This document shows positions 31,328 to 42,596 of a stretch of 64,000 bases of DNA, in pieces (the first letter of the stretch is position 1; each line of letters opens with the position of its first letter). The notes below the pieces were generated by a model, which made no database searches, was not told where the DNA came from, and saw only the letters and a program-made list of their open reading frames with translations. The stretch lies in the NCBI RefSeq assembly GCF_048569485.1, contig NC_134359.1, positions 32,779,496-32,843,495 of the forward strand. Reading direction: 5' to 3'. This stretch comes from Anomaloglossus baeobatrachus. Taxonomy: Eukaryota > Chordata > Amphibia > Anura > Aromobatidae. The position numbers were made by a program, and so were the translations under genes.

Positions 31328-32150
31328 GCCCGCTCATCACTAGTTACGAGTACTGAGCACCCGAGCATGGTAGTGCCCGCTCATCACTAGTTACGAGTAC
31401 TGAGCACCCGAATATGGTAGTGTCCGCTCATCACTAGTTACGAGTACTGAGCACCCGAGCATGGTAGTGCCCGCTCATCACTAGTTACGAGTACTGAGCA
31501 CCCGAGCATGGTAGTGCCCGCTCATCACTAGTTACGAGTACTGAGCACCCGAGCATGGTAGTGCCCGCTCATCACTAGTTACGAGTACTGAGCACCCGAA
31601 TATGGTAGTGCCCGCTCATCACTAGTTACGAGTACTGAGCACCCGAGCATGGTAGTGCCCGCTCATCACTAGTTACGAGTACTTAGCACCTGAGCATGGT
31701 AGTGCCCGCTCATCACTAGTTACGAGTACTGAGCACCCGAGCATGGTAGTGCCCGCTCATCACTAGTTACGAGTACTGAGCACCCGAGCATGGTAGTGCC
31801 CGCTCATCACTAGTTACGAGTACTGAGCACCCGAGCATGGTAGTGCCCGCTCATCACTAGTTACGAATACTGAGCACCCGAGCATGGTAGTGCCCGCTCA
31901 TCACTAGTTACGAGTGCTGAGCACCTGAGCATGGTAGTGCCCGCTCATCACTAGTTACGAGTACTGAGCACCCGAGCATGGTAGTGCCCGCTCATCACTA
32001 GTTACGAGTACTGAGCACCCGAGCATGGTAGTGCCCGCTCATCACTAGTTACGAGTACTGAGCACCCGAGCATGGTAGTGCCCGCTCATCACTAGTTACG
32101 AGTACTGAGCATGGTAGTGCCCGCTCATCACTAGTTAAAAGTACCGAGCA
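31328..32150 (-). repeat. 47-bp minisatellite, about 17 copies, right arm (inverted)
   Basis: Reverse complement of the left-arm unit (GCCCGCTCATCACTAGTTAC, GAGTACTGAGCACCCGAGCA, TGGTAGT). It looks more uniform than the left array, and one copy near 32105 is shortened. The higher uniformity suggests later expansion or homogenisation on this side. Confidence 0.95.
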
Positions 32151-32344
32151 CTACCTGAATCAGCCAGTAATGCTTAGTGAAATCTAATGTATTCAGTGTA
32201 ACCACCTGCACTTTCATAAAACGTTTGACATATTATAGGGACATATGTGAAGTTTTGACCAGTGAAGTCTAAATACTAAAACTTCCACAAGTCATTAAAA
32301 CAAATAGGTAGAAACTCCTGGCTGAGCTCTGCTCTTCTCCAACA

Positions 32345-32349
32345 CTAAA

Positions 32350-32392
<43 letters not shown>

Positions 32393-32727
32393 TATTATAC
32401 CGCCATTGATTCCATGGTGCTTTACAAGTGATAGAGGGTATATGTACAACAATCATTAACAGTACAAAACAGACTGGTACAGGAGGAGAGAGGACCCTGC
32501 CCGCGAGGGCTCACAGTCTACAGAAGGAGAGAGGACCCTGCCCGCGAGGGCTCACAGTCTACAGAAGGAGAGAGGACCCTGCCCGCGAGGGCTCACAGTC
32601 AACGGGCGATGGTACAATAGGTGAGGACAGAGCTGGTTGCGCAGTGGTGTACTGGACTGAGGGCTATTGTAGATTGTAGGCTTGGTGGAAGAGGTGGGTC
32701 TTGAGGTTCCTCTTGAAGCTAAATGAC
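32345..32727 (-). mobile_element. L2 LINE 3' fragment with a small array
   Basis: The reverse complement ends with the LINE tail (AAGCACCATGGAATCAATGG, then AATAA repeats). It holds three units of AGGAGAGAGGACCCTGCCCG/CGAGGGCTCACAGTCTACAG (about 36-40 bp, 32469-32600). The ancestral single unit encodes the ACTGTGAGCC..GGGCAGGG stretch of the LINE 3' UTR. Confidence 0.8.
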
Positions 32728-32810
32728 CTTTTTATAGATTTTCCATTGATCCAGCCCTTCTTCTTGGGAAGAGTAGTGTTTCACTATTTGCTTCTAAAGG
32801 GCTCCCATAC

Positions 32811-34022
32811 TTATTCACTGAAAGTTGTCGGAATCCACCAGCTTTTTGCTGTTTCCCCATTAAATGAATGATCAGCTGAGGCGGGGACTGGTGTATGTGG
32901 GTGGTAGGAGAGAAGACTGTCTGCTGATTGAGCGCTGTCTAGTTATCTCTTGTTGAACAGCTTGTTTTATGGAATGGTGAGGGGGTCTCAGCACCTGGGC
33001 ATCCACTGATCCAAACTTCTCAGGTCTCTCAGACCTGTAAAACGTTATTCTAAAGATGACACTGTAAACCAACTTTTTTTTTTTCCTCGAGTCACTTGTC
33101 ACTTGAGGTGCAGTCTATTGAATAATGACGACTTGGGCTGCTGTGAGCATTTTTGTTGTACTATGCTCCATATGTTGCAAAATAAGTACACGCTGCCTAG
33201 TGCAAGGTTGTGTCACTAATGTTCACCACCACTTTTCTGAAACTTTCAGAACTTCTTGATTTTTACTTTGTCAGATGCTATTGGACAGAGACACTTGTGG
33301 GTTAAACTTTAAGGAGTTTTATCATCTCCTTTCTGCAACATTCTTGCTTGTGGGAGGTTCACTTCTAATGACTAAGAGTTTGGACCGGTGGCATGGTTGG
33401 ACCAGTGGTCGGAGATGTGCGCTCTTCCATATTGCAGAGGCAGCTTTTCCTCTGTAGCATCAGAGGAGCTCAGGGACATTGCAAATCTCTGGATCCGACC
33501 AGCTTCACAGCAGCGCTTGCAGACTCTAATGCACATGGGATGGAATGATCACCAGTGCAATACTATGGAAATTCTGAAAACCTGATCTATTGGTGGCTCT
33601 TGAGGTCTGCATAAAGCTTGAAATGATGCAAACACCCACTTTGCCTAGGAAACCGGCAACTCTTGATACTCAGTAGCGTTGGCCAGTAACCTAGACATCC
33701 AGCAGTAAATTGTAGAATTAACAGTCCCTCTGTTCTTGGGAATGGAGGAGCAGAAACCTATAATTCTAGTGAGTTTTAGATCAGGGAGGTGCTTTACTAT
33801 CTGTGTCCTTAAATTTTGTAACGCATGATTTCAAGATTTGTTAACTACAAAACCTAATAAAAATCATTTGAATAGGGAATGGAGGAGTATTTCAATAAGT
33901 AAATTTTGAAGTCACTTGTTTTTGCAAGCACTTAGCAATTTTACCCATTTAATAAGATGAGACCACTGCTTGGACAATCCCTTCTCATCCCCCATGGTTG
34001 CCCGCGTTAAAATAAAAAAGCT
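32811..34022. other. Unassigned intronic DNA
   Basis: About 1.2 kb with no gene and no repeat that I recognise. Open frames are short. It may be unique intron sequence. Confidence 0.4.
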
Positions 34023-34025
34023 TTA

Positions 34026-34504
34026 GGGTATGTGCGCATTAGGCGTTTTTTTCACGCTGCGTTTTTGTGCGTTTTTGTCTCAAAAAATGCACCTGCGGCT
34101 AAAAAACGCGACAAACGCATGCGTTTTTACTGCGATTTGGTGCGTTTTTTTGCTGCGTTTTTGCTCACTGCGTTTTTAATCAGTGCACAATGCCATTAAA
34201 GATTGTTGATGAAAAAAAAAAAAGGTCTGATGTCATTTCCTTCTTCAAAATGTTCATTGTATGCAGGAGAGCAGACAGCTGCAGAACTAGTTTATGCAGG
34301 AGAGCAGACAGCAGCTGCAGAACTACAAGGCTCAGCATCCTCCATCCAGGAATGTATGCAGGAGTTTTTTGCCCAAAAAGAAAAAAAAATGACATGGGCT
34401 TCGCTATATTTTTGTATGCTAGCCAGGTACAGCAGGCAGGTACAAGCTGCCCCCAATCCCCAGCTGCCTATTTGTACCCAGCTGGGAATCAAAAATATAG
34501 GGAA

Positions 34505-34536
<32 letters not shown>

Positions 34537-36729
34537 CATGAATTTCAAGAAATAATTAAAAAAGAAAAATGACATAGGCTTCGCGCAATTTTTGAGTCCA
34601 GCCAGGTACAACTAGGCAGCTGGGGATTGGAATCCGCAGTGCAGAGTGCCCAAGCTTTCTGGGCACCCCCGCTGCGAATTGCAGTCCGCAGCCACCCCAG
34701 AAAATGGCGCTTTCATAGAAGCGCCATCTTCTGGCGCTGTATCCAACTCTTCCAGCCCTGATGCCGGGTGGCTCGCTGGGTAATAATGGAGTTAGGGCTA
34801 GCTGTATATTATCAGCTGGCCCTAAGCCCGAAATTCATGGTTTCACGCAGGGCTGTGGAGTCGGAGTCGTGGAGTCGGAGTCGGAGTCGGAGCTCATTTT
34901 GGTGGAGTCGGAGTCGGAGTCGGTATAAAATGCACCGACTCCGACTCCTAAAATATATAATAAATTGGGGACAGGAGTGCAATGCAGAATGTGCTGAATA
35001 TTTTACTAAATAACAACATTTAGTATAATGCTTATATTTAAGTGAAAAATTTATTGTAGTACAATGTGAACATCAGACATTTAATTGTTTTTATGATACA
35101 ATAATCAAGATATTTGGATAGAACATAAAATATTTATTGGAATACAACTTTAGAACACAAAAAAAACTAATAAATTGTAAATATGTAATATATATAATAT
35201 ATATATATATACAGTGTATATACACACACACAAGATATATATGTAATCTACTGTATATTACATAGTGTATTACATATTTACAATTTATTACAGTTTTTTG
35301 TGTTCTAAAGTTGTATTCCAATAAATATATTTTATGTTCTATCCAAATATCTTGATTATTGTATCATAAAAATTATTAAATGTCTGATGTTCACATACAC
35401 ATATTCATGTACTACAATAAATTTTTCACCTAACTATAAGCAATATATGTAGGAGTCGGAGTCGGAGTCGGAGTCGGAGTCGGAGCCGGAGTCGGAGCCG
35501 GAGTCGGAGTCGGTGCAAGAGAATTTGAGGAGTCGGAGTCGGAGTCGAAGGTTTGGCTTACCGACTCCACAGCCCTGGTTTCACGCCAATATTAGACATG
35601 GCCACCATGAATAGTAATGATAAAAATATTTTTCTGTGTGTTGTTTTTTTTTTTTATTAGAAATAAAACACAACACAATTAGTGACTCCATCTTTATTGA
35701 AATAAAGAACCCCCCCCTCCGCAGTAATCCTGGGTCAAGGGTCCCGCGCCGTCCAATCTGGATCCAATATCATCTGATCGGTTTGCTGGAAGGCAAAGCG
35801 ATCAGATGATGTGTCAGGTTAAACTACGTGAATCACATGACACATCAGCTGATTGTATAAAAGCCCATTATACAATCAGCTGATGCATCGGTGCAAAAAA
35901 AAAAAATACTCACGTCTGTGCTGATTACCGGCAGCTCCTGGAGCGATCGGACGGGAGTCTGATCCTGTCCCATCGCTGCAGGAGCTGCCGGTAATCAGCT
36001 GATGAAGTCCCCTGACGGCAGAATCAGCTGATAGCCGGCCGGGCGCGAAAAAGCCGGCGACACCGCGAGAATTACGATCAGCTGATGCGTCAGGTGACTG
36101 CATCAGGTGATCCATCGCCAGGTCCTGCAAGCATCGTACGTGCCCCAGGGAGACTGCACACAGCCAGAGCGGCGGTACCGGGACAGGAGCGGGCATGGCA
36201 CCGGGACCCTGCAGACAGGTGAGTATGACATTTTTTTTTTTTTTTCTACTGTTCACTTTGGTTTTCGCCGCTGCCTCCACCTCCCGCCCAGACATGGCGC
36301 CGCACGGAGCTGACATGGCACCGGACGGGTTGTGGACGCAGCGGTGACGGTACCGGGAGGATTCATGCTTCTGTGTTTACCAAGAGAAGGAATCCTCTTC
36401 CTGTACACGTCACTGTACTGCCCACGCCTTGCGTTTATAGCTGCGTTTTTAGTCATAGAAACGCAGCTATATGCGTTTTTCATTGCGTTGTTGAACATCT
36501 CATTGAACTCAATGGGTGAAAAACGCAGTGAAAAATGCAGAAAAAATTGACATGCTGCATTTTTGTGGTCACCACAAAAACGCAGCTACAAAAAAACGCT
36601 GTGTGTGGACAGCACTTCTGAAAACCCATAGACATTGCTGGGGAAGCAATGTCACTGCGTTTTCAGCACAAAAACGCGGTAAAAAACGCCGCTAAAAACG
36701 CAGCAAAAACGCCTAGTGCGCACAAGGCC
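34026..36729. mobile_element. Long Harbinger-type non-autonomous element, hosting a hAT MITE
   Basis: Ends GGGTATGTGCGCATTAGGCG and the reverse complement GGCCTTGTGCGCACTAGGCG, flanked by TTA (34023-34025 and 36730-36732). Subterminal parts are rich in GCGTTTTT/AAAACGC. 2.7 kb in total, of which 730 bp is the hAT element at 34848-35577. The middle has repeated GATCAGCTGAT motifs and a duplicated GGAGAGCAGACAGC block (34266-34320). No transposase frame was found. Confidence 0.75.
34848..35577. mobile_element. hAT-type MITE with GAGTCG expansions
   Basis: Ends CAGGGCTGTGGAGTCGG / CCGACTCCACAGCCCTG with an exact 8-bp duplication GTTTCACG (34840-34847 and 35578-35585). Inside are GGAGTCGGAGTC hexamer runs at both sides and a long AT-rich palindrome around ATATTTGGATAGAACATAAA. 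730 bp, non-coding. Sister copy at 61787-62450. Confidence 0.9.
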
Positions 36730-36847
36730 TTATACTTCCCTCCAGTGTTGGCACTCGCTCTTCTGTGACTCAGGTGAGATGGTGACGTCATGCAGTCCCT
36801 TTTCCCAATCCCTGCCGTATCTCTCCCCGCCTTCAGATAATAAGTAA

Positions 36848-37599
36848 TTAAAGTGCACCAATCACCAGGATTTTCCTCTATAAACTGAAGCGACTGCTAT
36901 ACTGGCGCTATCATGCTGATTCTATACATACCTTTAGTTGTCGGCTAGGATGTATAGTTTTTTGAAACACAAGCAAGTAAAGCTTGTAAAATTACTAGCT
37001 TTTTGATTGGCAACAGCTGCTAATCAGCCAATAGCTGGGGTGGGTTTTGATAGAGATATCCGCCCCCGACGCCGTTGTTCCTCCTCCTATCTTTTATTTA
37101 TGCTAATTCTTTTACAGAAGCATTTTACTAATGGTTGTAGCAAAGTCAAAGTGGCTAGAAGGACCTCGCAGATGTCATACCCATGTGACCTGAAGGGGCG
37201 GGGCCTCAGCCAACATAGCTGATACCAGGAAGCAACATTATTTTTCTGCAGGCTGAGGCCGTGCCCCTTCTGGTCACATGGGTATGACGTCAGCAAGGTC
37301 CCTCTAGTCACAATCATTAGTAAAACTCTTCTATAATAGAATTATCATAAATAAAAGATTGGGGGAGGAACAACAGGCAGGGGGGTGGGAATCCCTATCA
37401 AAAGCCACCCCAGCTATCAGCTGATCGGAAGCTGCTTCCGATCAAAAAGCTGTTCATTTTACAAACTTTACTTGCTTGTGTTTCAAAAACTATACATCCG
37501 AGTTGACAACTAAAGGTCTGTATAGAATCAGCCTGGTAGTGCCAGTATAGCACTGGCTTTAGGTTATGTAGGAAAATCCTGATGATTGGTGCGCTTTAA
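36848..37599. mobile_element. T2/Kolobok-like MITE
   Basis: TTAA at both edges; ends TTAAAGTGCACCAATCACCA / TGATTGGTGCGCTTTAA. Long arms include AACACAAGCAAGTAAAG against CTTTACTTGCTTGTGTT, and TCATACCCATGTGACC against GGTCACATGGGTATGA. 752 bp, non-coding. Confidence 0.75.
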
Positions 37600-37759
37600 C
37601 AGGAAGTGAGAAATCAGCCGCAGCTCTGACTTCCTGCTAATTATTTCTACGTCTGAAAGAGGCGGTGATTGGGCGCGAGCACAGCGTACCGTCATAACCT
37701 CCCCCTGCGTCACCGGAGAGCAAGTGCCGACATCGAAGGTGAGGAAAAGCGTTTTTATT

Positions 37760-38308
37760 TTAAAGGGAACCAGCCAGCAGGATTTTCATATATAAAGTAA
37801 AGCCAGTGCTATACTATAGCAATAAGATGCTGAATGTAAGCATAGCTTTTGTTCTGAGATTAGAGGGTTTATTTCAGAAATATGTACAAATAAAGTTCCA
37901 GCAATGCACTGCTATTTGATAGCTGCTACAGACTATATAATAGGTGGGTCGGGTTTTGCGATTTATTCCCGCCCTGCCTCCCTGGCCTTGGTAGATGTTA
38001 GACTGTATGGGCTGCATTTCAAACACACCCCTATTATGTGACAGAAATGACTCATACCTGGAAGACGCCCATACAGTCTAGCATCTACCAGGGCCAGGCA
38101 GGCAGACCGGGGTGGGGATAGATGGCAAATCCCAACCCACATATTACCTTCCTGTTGCACCTGTCAATCAAATAGCAGTACATTGCTGGAACTTTACTTG
38201 CACATATTTCTGATCTAAAATCTCCAATCTCAGAACAAAAAGTATAGCTACATTCAGCATCCTAGAGCCAGTATAGCACTGGCTTTACTTTATATATGAA
38301 AATCCTGC
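37760..38308. mobile_element. T2/Kolobok-like MITE, right end lost
   Basis: Same family as the MITE at 1970-9260: TTAAAGGGAACCAGCCAGCA start, AAAGTTCCAGCAATGCACTG and its inverted partner, and a hairpin centre around CTAGCATCTACC. The right edge ends at GAAAATCCTGC without the final TTCCCTTTAA. It shows the uninterrupted structure of the family, with ACAGGAAGGTAATATGTGG (read on the minus strand) at the position where the chromovirus entered the other copy. Confidence 0.7.
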
Positions 38309-38393
38309 AAATGGGGGCAAACATGAGTGGGGGGGGGATGGGTTGTCTAAGTAGTGGACAACCCCTTTTTAAGTTTACCTTTCTTATTGTATA

Positions 38394-38803
38394 TTAAAGG
38401 GAACCTGTCAGGAATCAAGAGCGATTCTGGGTGCATATTTCTAATCCTTGCCGAACAGTCCCAGCCTGTAGTAACATAGATAAAGAGATCTTTAGAAAAT
38501 GTATTTCTAAAAGATCCTTTATGATATGCTAATGACTGAGGCCAATGACTAGTCGCAAGGGGGTTCCTTTCCTTGGCTAGTCGGCCCACTTAGCATGTAA
38601 GCATGCTCCTGTGGGCGTGCTAACATGCTAATGAATGCGCAACATCAGAGGCATGATCGCTCTCCTCTCTACTGCTGCTGACGCTGGTTTTCAGCTCAGT
38701 GCGCATCATCAGAAGTCCCCAGACTTCCGGTCATGTGCACTACACCAGTTTGGAGCTGGGACACTTGTACCCGGCTTCGTAGTGTGCATGACCGGAAGTC
38801 TGT
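38394..38803. mobile_element. T2/Kolobok-like MITE, right half lost
   Basis: TTAAAGGGAACCTGTCAGGA start, then GATAAAGAGATCTTTAGAAA as in 27954-28699, and an inner inverted pair around CCGGTCATGTGCAC / GTGCATGACCGG. The right terminal repeat is absent. Just before it (38338-38371) is a short hairpin GGGTTGTC..GGACAACCCC, perhaps the worn core of another MITE. Confidence 0.65.
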
Positions 38804-38951
38804 TTAATTCCAGGAAAGATTTCCATACTATTGTTGTAAAGAACAATAACTGAAATATTTTGTCATTGCTGCAAAGTGATCAGTCGCTTTTTTTATTGTG
38901 CATTTGTAGCTATTCCAGATGTTGTTGATACTTCAATAAAGAAATACAGTA

Positions 38952-39877
38952 CAGACCAAAAGTTTGGACACACCTTCTCATTCAAAGAGTTTTTTCTTTA
39001 TTTTCATAACTCTAAAAATTGTAGATTCACATTGAAGGCATCAAAACTATGAATTAACACACGTGGAATGAAATACTTAACAAAAAAGTGTGAAACAACT
39101 GAAAATATGTCTTATATTCTAAGTTCTTCACAGTAACCACCTTTTGCTTTGATTACTGCTTTGCACACTCTTGGCATTCCCTTGATGAGCTTCAAGAGGT
39201 AGTCACCGGAAGTGGTTTTCCATCAGCCTTGAAGGAGCTCCCAGAGATGCTTAGCACTTGTTGGCCCTTTTGCCTTCACTCTGTGGTCCAGCTCACCCCA
39301 AACCATCTCGATTGGGTTCAGGTCTGGTGACTGTGGAGACCAGGTCATCTGGTGTAGCACCCCATCACTCTCCTTCTTAGTCAAATAGCCCTTACACAGC
39401 CTGGAGGTGTGTTTGGGGTCATTGTCCTGTTGAAAAATAAATGATGGTTTAACTAAATGCAAACTGGTTGGAATAGCACGCCGCTGCAAGATGCTGTGGT
39501 AGCCATGCTGGTTCTGTATGCCCTTCAATTTTGAATAAATCCCTAACAGTGTCCCCAGCAAAGCCCCCCCCCACCATCATACCTCCTCCACCATGCTTCA
39601 CGGTGGGAACCAGCCATGTAGAGTCCATCCGTTCACCTTTTCTACAAAGACACGGTGGTTGGATCCAAAGATCTCAAATTTGGACTCATCAGACGAAAGC
39701 ACAGATTTCCACTGGTCTAATGTCCATTCCTTGTGTTCTTTAGCCCAAACAAGCCTCTTCTGCTTGTTGCCTGTCCTTAGCACTGGTTTCCTAGCAGCTA
39801 TTTTACCATGAAGGCCTGCTGCACAAAGTCTCCAGTTGTTCTAGAGATGAGAGGGTGTGTCCAAACTTTTGGGTCTG
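38952..39877 (-). mobile_element. Internally deleted Tc1 (same family as 25953-27554)
   Basis: Ends CAGACCAAAAGTTTGGACAC and reverse complement next to TA (38950-38951 and 39878-39879). At 926 bp it keeps the 3' two thirds of the transposase gene in minus orientation ([26 protein letters not shown]-region variant SSDES at about 39690) but the N-terminal half and its flank are deleted, joining GTTCTAGAGATGAG directly to the terminal repeat. Confidence 0.9.
39223..39783 (-). pseudogene. Tc1 transposase remnant
   Basis: Two frames: 39598-39783 (TGNKQKRLVWAKEHKEWTLD, SSDESKFEIFGSNHRVFVEK) and 39223-39561 ([54 protein letters not shown]). The 3' catalytic residues are present, but the frame is broken between the two parts and the DNA-binding domain is absent. 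Confidence 0.85.
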
Positions 39878-39879
39878 TA

Positions 39880-40423
39880 CTGTATGTCAATAAGAAACTT
39901 TCAAAACTAAATGGCCCAGGGTGGTGACACATCCCCACTACCATACATTCACTCTCTGGTGTTGGCAGGAGTGGGGGAGGGTGGCATAAGAAATATGATG
40001 TTTGAATTAAATGGTAATTATTTTATTTTTTTTTTTGTAAGTACTTTGCGCAATAAATCAGCGATAATTATATAAATAAATCTCACCTATTGATTGTGGC
40101 ATCATTTTTGGAATCCAGTGATCAACTGTCCTGTAGCAGGAGTCAGACTGGCCCTGTATTTGTTTTGTTGTTTGTTTTTTTTTTTTTTTGCCCCTATTTA
40201 ATGTTTTTTTTTTTTTTTTGTATGTAGAGACTTACAAATGTAATAATCTTCAATGTGTGGTGGCAGTGATGTAACATTGTTATGTAATTATTACATTGTG
40301 GCGGGCTTCTGCATTGTGCGGTGAACAGGCATGTGCTTTCACAGTTTTCTTATGTTTTGGTAGAATAAACTTTATTATCAATCTAGTGGTCATTTTATTA
40401 TATTACAAAACAAACATTCTTGA
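39880..40423. other. Unassigned intronic DNA
   Basis: AT-rich with T runs near 40170 and 40205. No gene or clear repeat recognised. Confidence 0.4.
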
Positions 40424-40426
40424 TTA

Positions 40427-40945
40427 GGCTGCTTTCACACATACGGTTTTTGCTGAGCGGCACAATATGGCGCTTTGCAGAAAAAAATGCAACAGTTTTT
40501 TTTTCTTTTTTGCCGCCGGTTGCGAGTTTTCCCGCATAGACTTGCATTAGCGCCGGATTGTGCCGCATGGCCTTGTGTTGCGTCCGTTTGCCGGATGCGG
40601 CATATTTATTTATTTATATAATATATATATATATATATTATTTATTTTTATTATTATATATATTTATTTATATTTTCATATTTATGCCGGATGGAACGTT
40701 GCCTGGCACGTTTTTTTTGTGCGGCGAAAAAACCGCATCACGCTGCGATTTATAATGCAAGCCTATGGCCGCCGGATACAGTTTTTTGCACTGCACATGC
40801 TCAGTATCAAGCCGCATCCGCCAAAAAACGGACGGGCCGCATGGAAAAACGTATGAAATGGATCCGTTTTTTTCGCCGCATCCGTTGCATAGGTTTTTGA
40901 GCTGGATTGAGCTGCACTGCAAAAACCGGATGTGTGAAAGCAGCC
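40427..40945. mobile_element. Harbinger-type MITE
   Basis: Ends GGCTGCTTTCACACATACGG and the reverse complement GGCTGCTTTCACACATCCGG, with a TTA duplication (40424-40426 and 40946-40948). Inner inverted motifs (GCCGCATCC / GGATGCGGC). 519 bp, non-coding. Confidence 0.8.
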
Positions 40946-40948
40946 TTA

Positions 40949-41317
40949 CAAAGAAAGAAAAAAAAAGATATTCTTTGGCCTCTACAGGTCTAAAGTGAAC
41001 CTCTGTTTTTATTGTTCTATAAACCCTGATTATCGTCTGATCCAGGGTGCATCTGCTTTCCACCAATCCCCTAATTTTTAAGGGGTGACCTGGCACATTT
41101 CCATATCACAGGCAAGAATCTCCCATGATGTTAGGTCCTCACAAACCAGTGAGACAGACATGAAGAGCAGGATGCCTGCACATGGCCGGTTTATTGGGAT
41201 GTAACGTAATCTTCAACTGCTCAGCTCCACCACAGACTTGAGCGGCATAACCTCAGGAAAGTAGAGGGGAAAACACCAGACTGCACAAGGGTTGTTTTGT
41301 AATTTCTGATCTAAACA
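40949..41317. other. Unassigned intronic DNA
   Basis: No gene or repeat recognised, apart from an A-run at 40954-40966. Confidence 0.35.
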
Positions 41318-42220
41318 TATTTATTATTATAGCGCCATTTATTACATGGCGCTCTAAAAGTGAAAAAGGATATACATATAAAAAAGTACAATAATGATGA
41401 ACATTAATTACAAAAACAGACTGGTACAGGAGGAGAGAGGACACTGCCCGCGAGGGCTCACAGTCTACAATAGGAGAGAGGACACTGCCCGCGAGGGCTC
41501 ACAGACTACAATAGGAGAGAGGATCCTGCCCGCGAGGGCTCACAGTCTACAATAGGAGAGAGGACACTGCCCGCGAGGGCTCACAGTCTACAATAGGAGA
41601 GAGGACACTGCCCGCGAGGGCTCACAGTCTACAATAGGAGAGAGGACACTGCCCGCGAGGGCTCACAGTCTACAGGGGATGGGTGAGGATACAGTAGGTG
41701 AGGACAGAGCTGGTTGAGCAGTGGTGTACTGGACTGAGGGTTATTGTGGGGTTCTAGGCTTTTCGGAAGAAGTGGATCTTCAGGTTCCTTTTGAAGGTTT
41801 CCACAGTAGGAGAGAGTCAGATATGTTGGGATAGAGCGTTCCAGAGTATGGGGGAGACACGGGAGAAATCTTGTATGCTATTGTGGGAAGAGGAGATGAG
41901 AGGGGAGTAGAGAAGGAGATCTTGTGGGGATCTGAGGTTGCGTGCAGGTAGGTACCGGGAGACTAGGTCACAGATGAAGGGAGGAGACAGGTTGTGGATG
42001 GCTTTGTAGGTCATGGTTAGTGTTTGAACTGAAGCTTTAGAGCAATGGGAAGGCAGTGGAGGGATTGGCAGAGAGGAGAGTGGATTTATTGGGCCACTGA
42101 GTTTAGGATAGATTGGAGGGGTGCAAGAGTGTTAGAAGGCAGATTACAGAGCAGGAGGTTGCAGTAGTCGAGGTGGGACATGATGAGGGCATGCACTAGT
42201 GTTTTTGCTGATTCTTGTTT
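41318..42220 (-). mobile_element. L2 LINE 3' part with an expanded array
   Basis: The reverse complement contains the C-terminal RT segment MTYKAIHNLSPPFICDLVSR and YLPARNLRSPQDLLLYSP (frame 41817-42014), the same region as 21466-21702 in the longer LINE. Then come the 3' UTR and the tail GCGCCATGTAATAAATGGCG. An array of about seven units lies in the UTR. Confidence 0.85.
41419..41680 (-). repeat. LINE-derived minisatellite, about 7 copies
   Basis: Unit GGAGAGAGGACACTGCCCGC, then GAGGGCTCACAGTCTACAATA, about 41 bp. It is the same LINE 3' UTR segment that is triplicated at 32469-32600, here with different spacer bases (CAATA), so the two expansions look independent or were inherited from a master with a short array. 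Confidence 0.9.
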
Positions 42221-42590
42221 ATGTTCTGCATCGGAGCTGTGTACCCAAGAAATGGTTCAGACAGTAGTTTTTATTTACGTTAATCAGAGCTCTAGAAATG
42301 GTTTTTGCGTGTCCTAAAATCAGCTGACTAAATGCTGGAAAGTGGAGGTCATGTTATGTGGGGACTACGGGCCTGTTCATTATTGCATTTGCACCTTTTT
42401 ATAGATAACAAACAAAAAAAAATATATAATCTCCACCACTGCAACGTTTTTAAATGTTGCAGAATTTTTGCTTAAGTGAATTTTATGTCCACATGAACTT
42501 TTCTTGTGCAAATTCTGTGATGCGGCTGAACAAGACTTTTTTTTTGTTTTGAATTTAAAAAGTTGCAATATGGGTTATGGCCGGTCACGT
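42221..42590. other. Unassigned intronic DNA
   Basis: No gene or repeat recognised. Confidence 0.35.
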
Positions 42591-42596
42591 GTTCCC

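Larger units (their letters stand above)
30345..32810. repeat. Giant palindrome with facing 47-bp arrays
   Basis: Outer arms: 30390-30634 matches the reverse complement of 32150-32343 plus 32728-32800 (for example GGATCAATGAAAAATCTATA against TATAGATTTTCCATTGATCC; TTGTTTTAATGATTTGTGG against its complement near 32285). The right arm is interrupted by a LINE 3' fragment (32345-32727). Inner part: one 47-bp array in direct orientation, a spacer of about 35 bases, then the same unit inverted. Start of the unit, CTAGTGATGAGCG, resembles the TAGTGATGAGCG ends of hAT-type frog MITEs, so this is probably a MITE whose subterminal part was amplified on both arms. Confidence 0.8.

Noticed and set aside
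30635-32150. Possible CRISPR-like array
   Set aside because: The whole 47-bp period is repeated with no unique spacers, and the DNA is eukaryotic; it is a minisatellite.
33275-33585. Two short frames in otherwise unique intron DNA
   Set aside because: 60-65 codons, no recognisable motif, no splice or promoter context; expected by chance.
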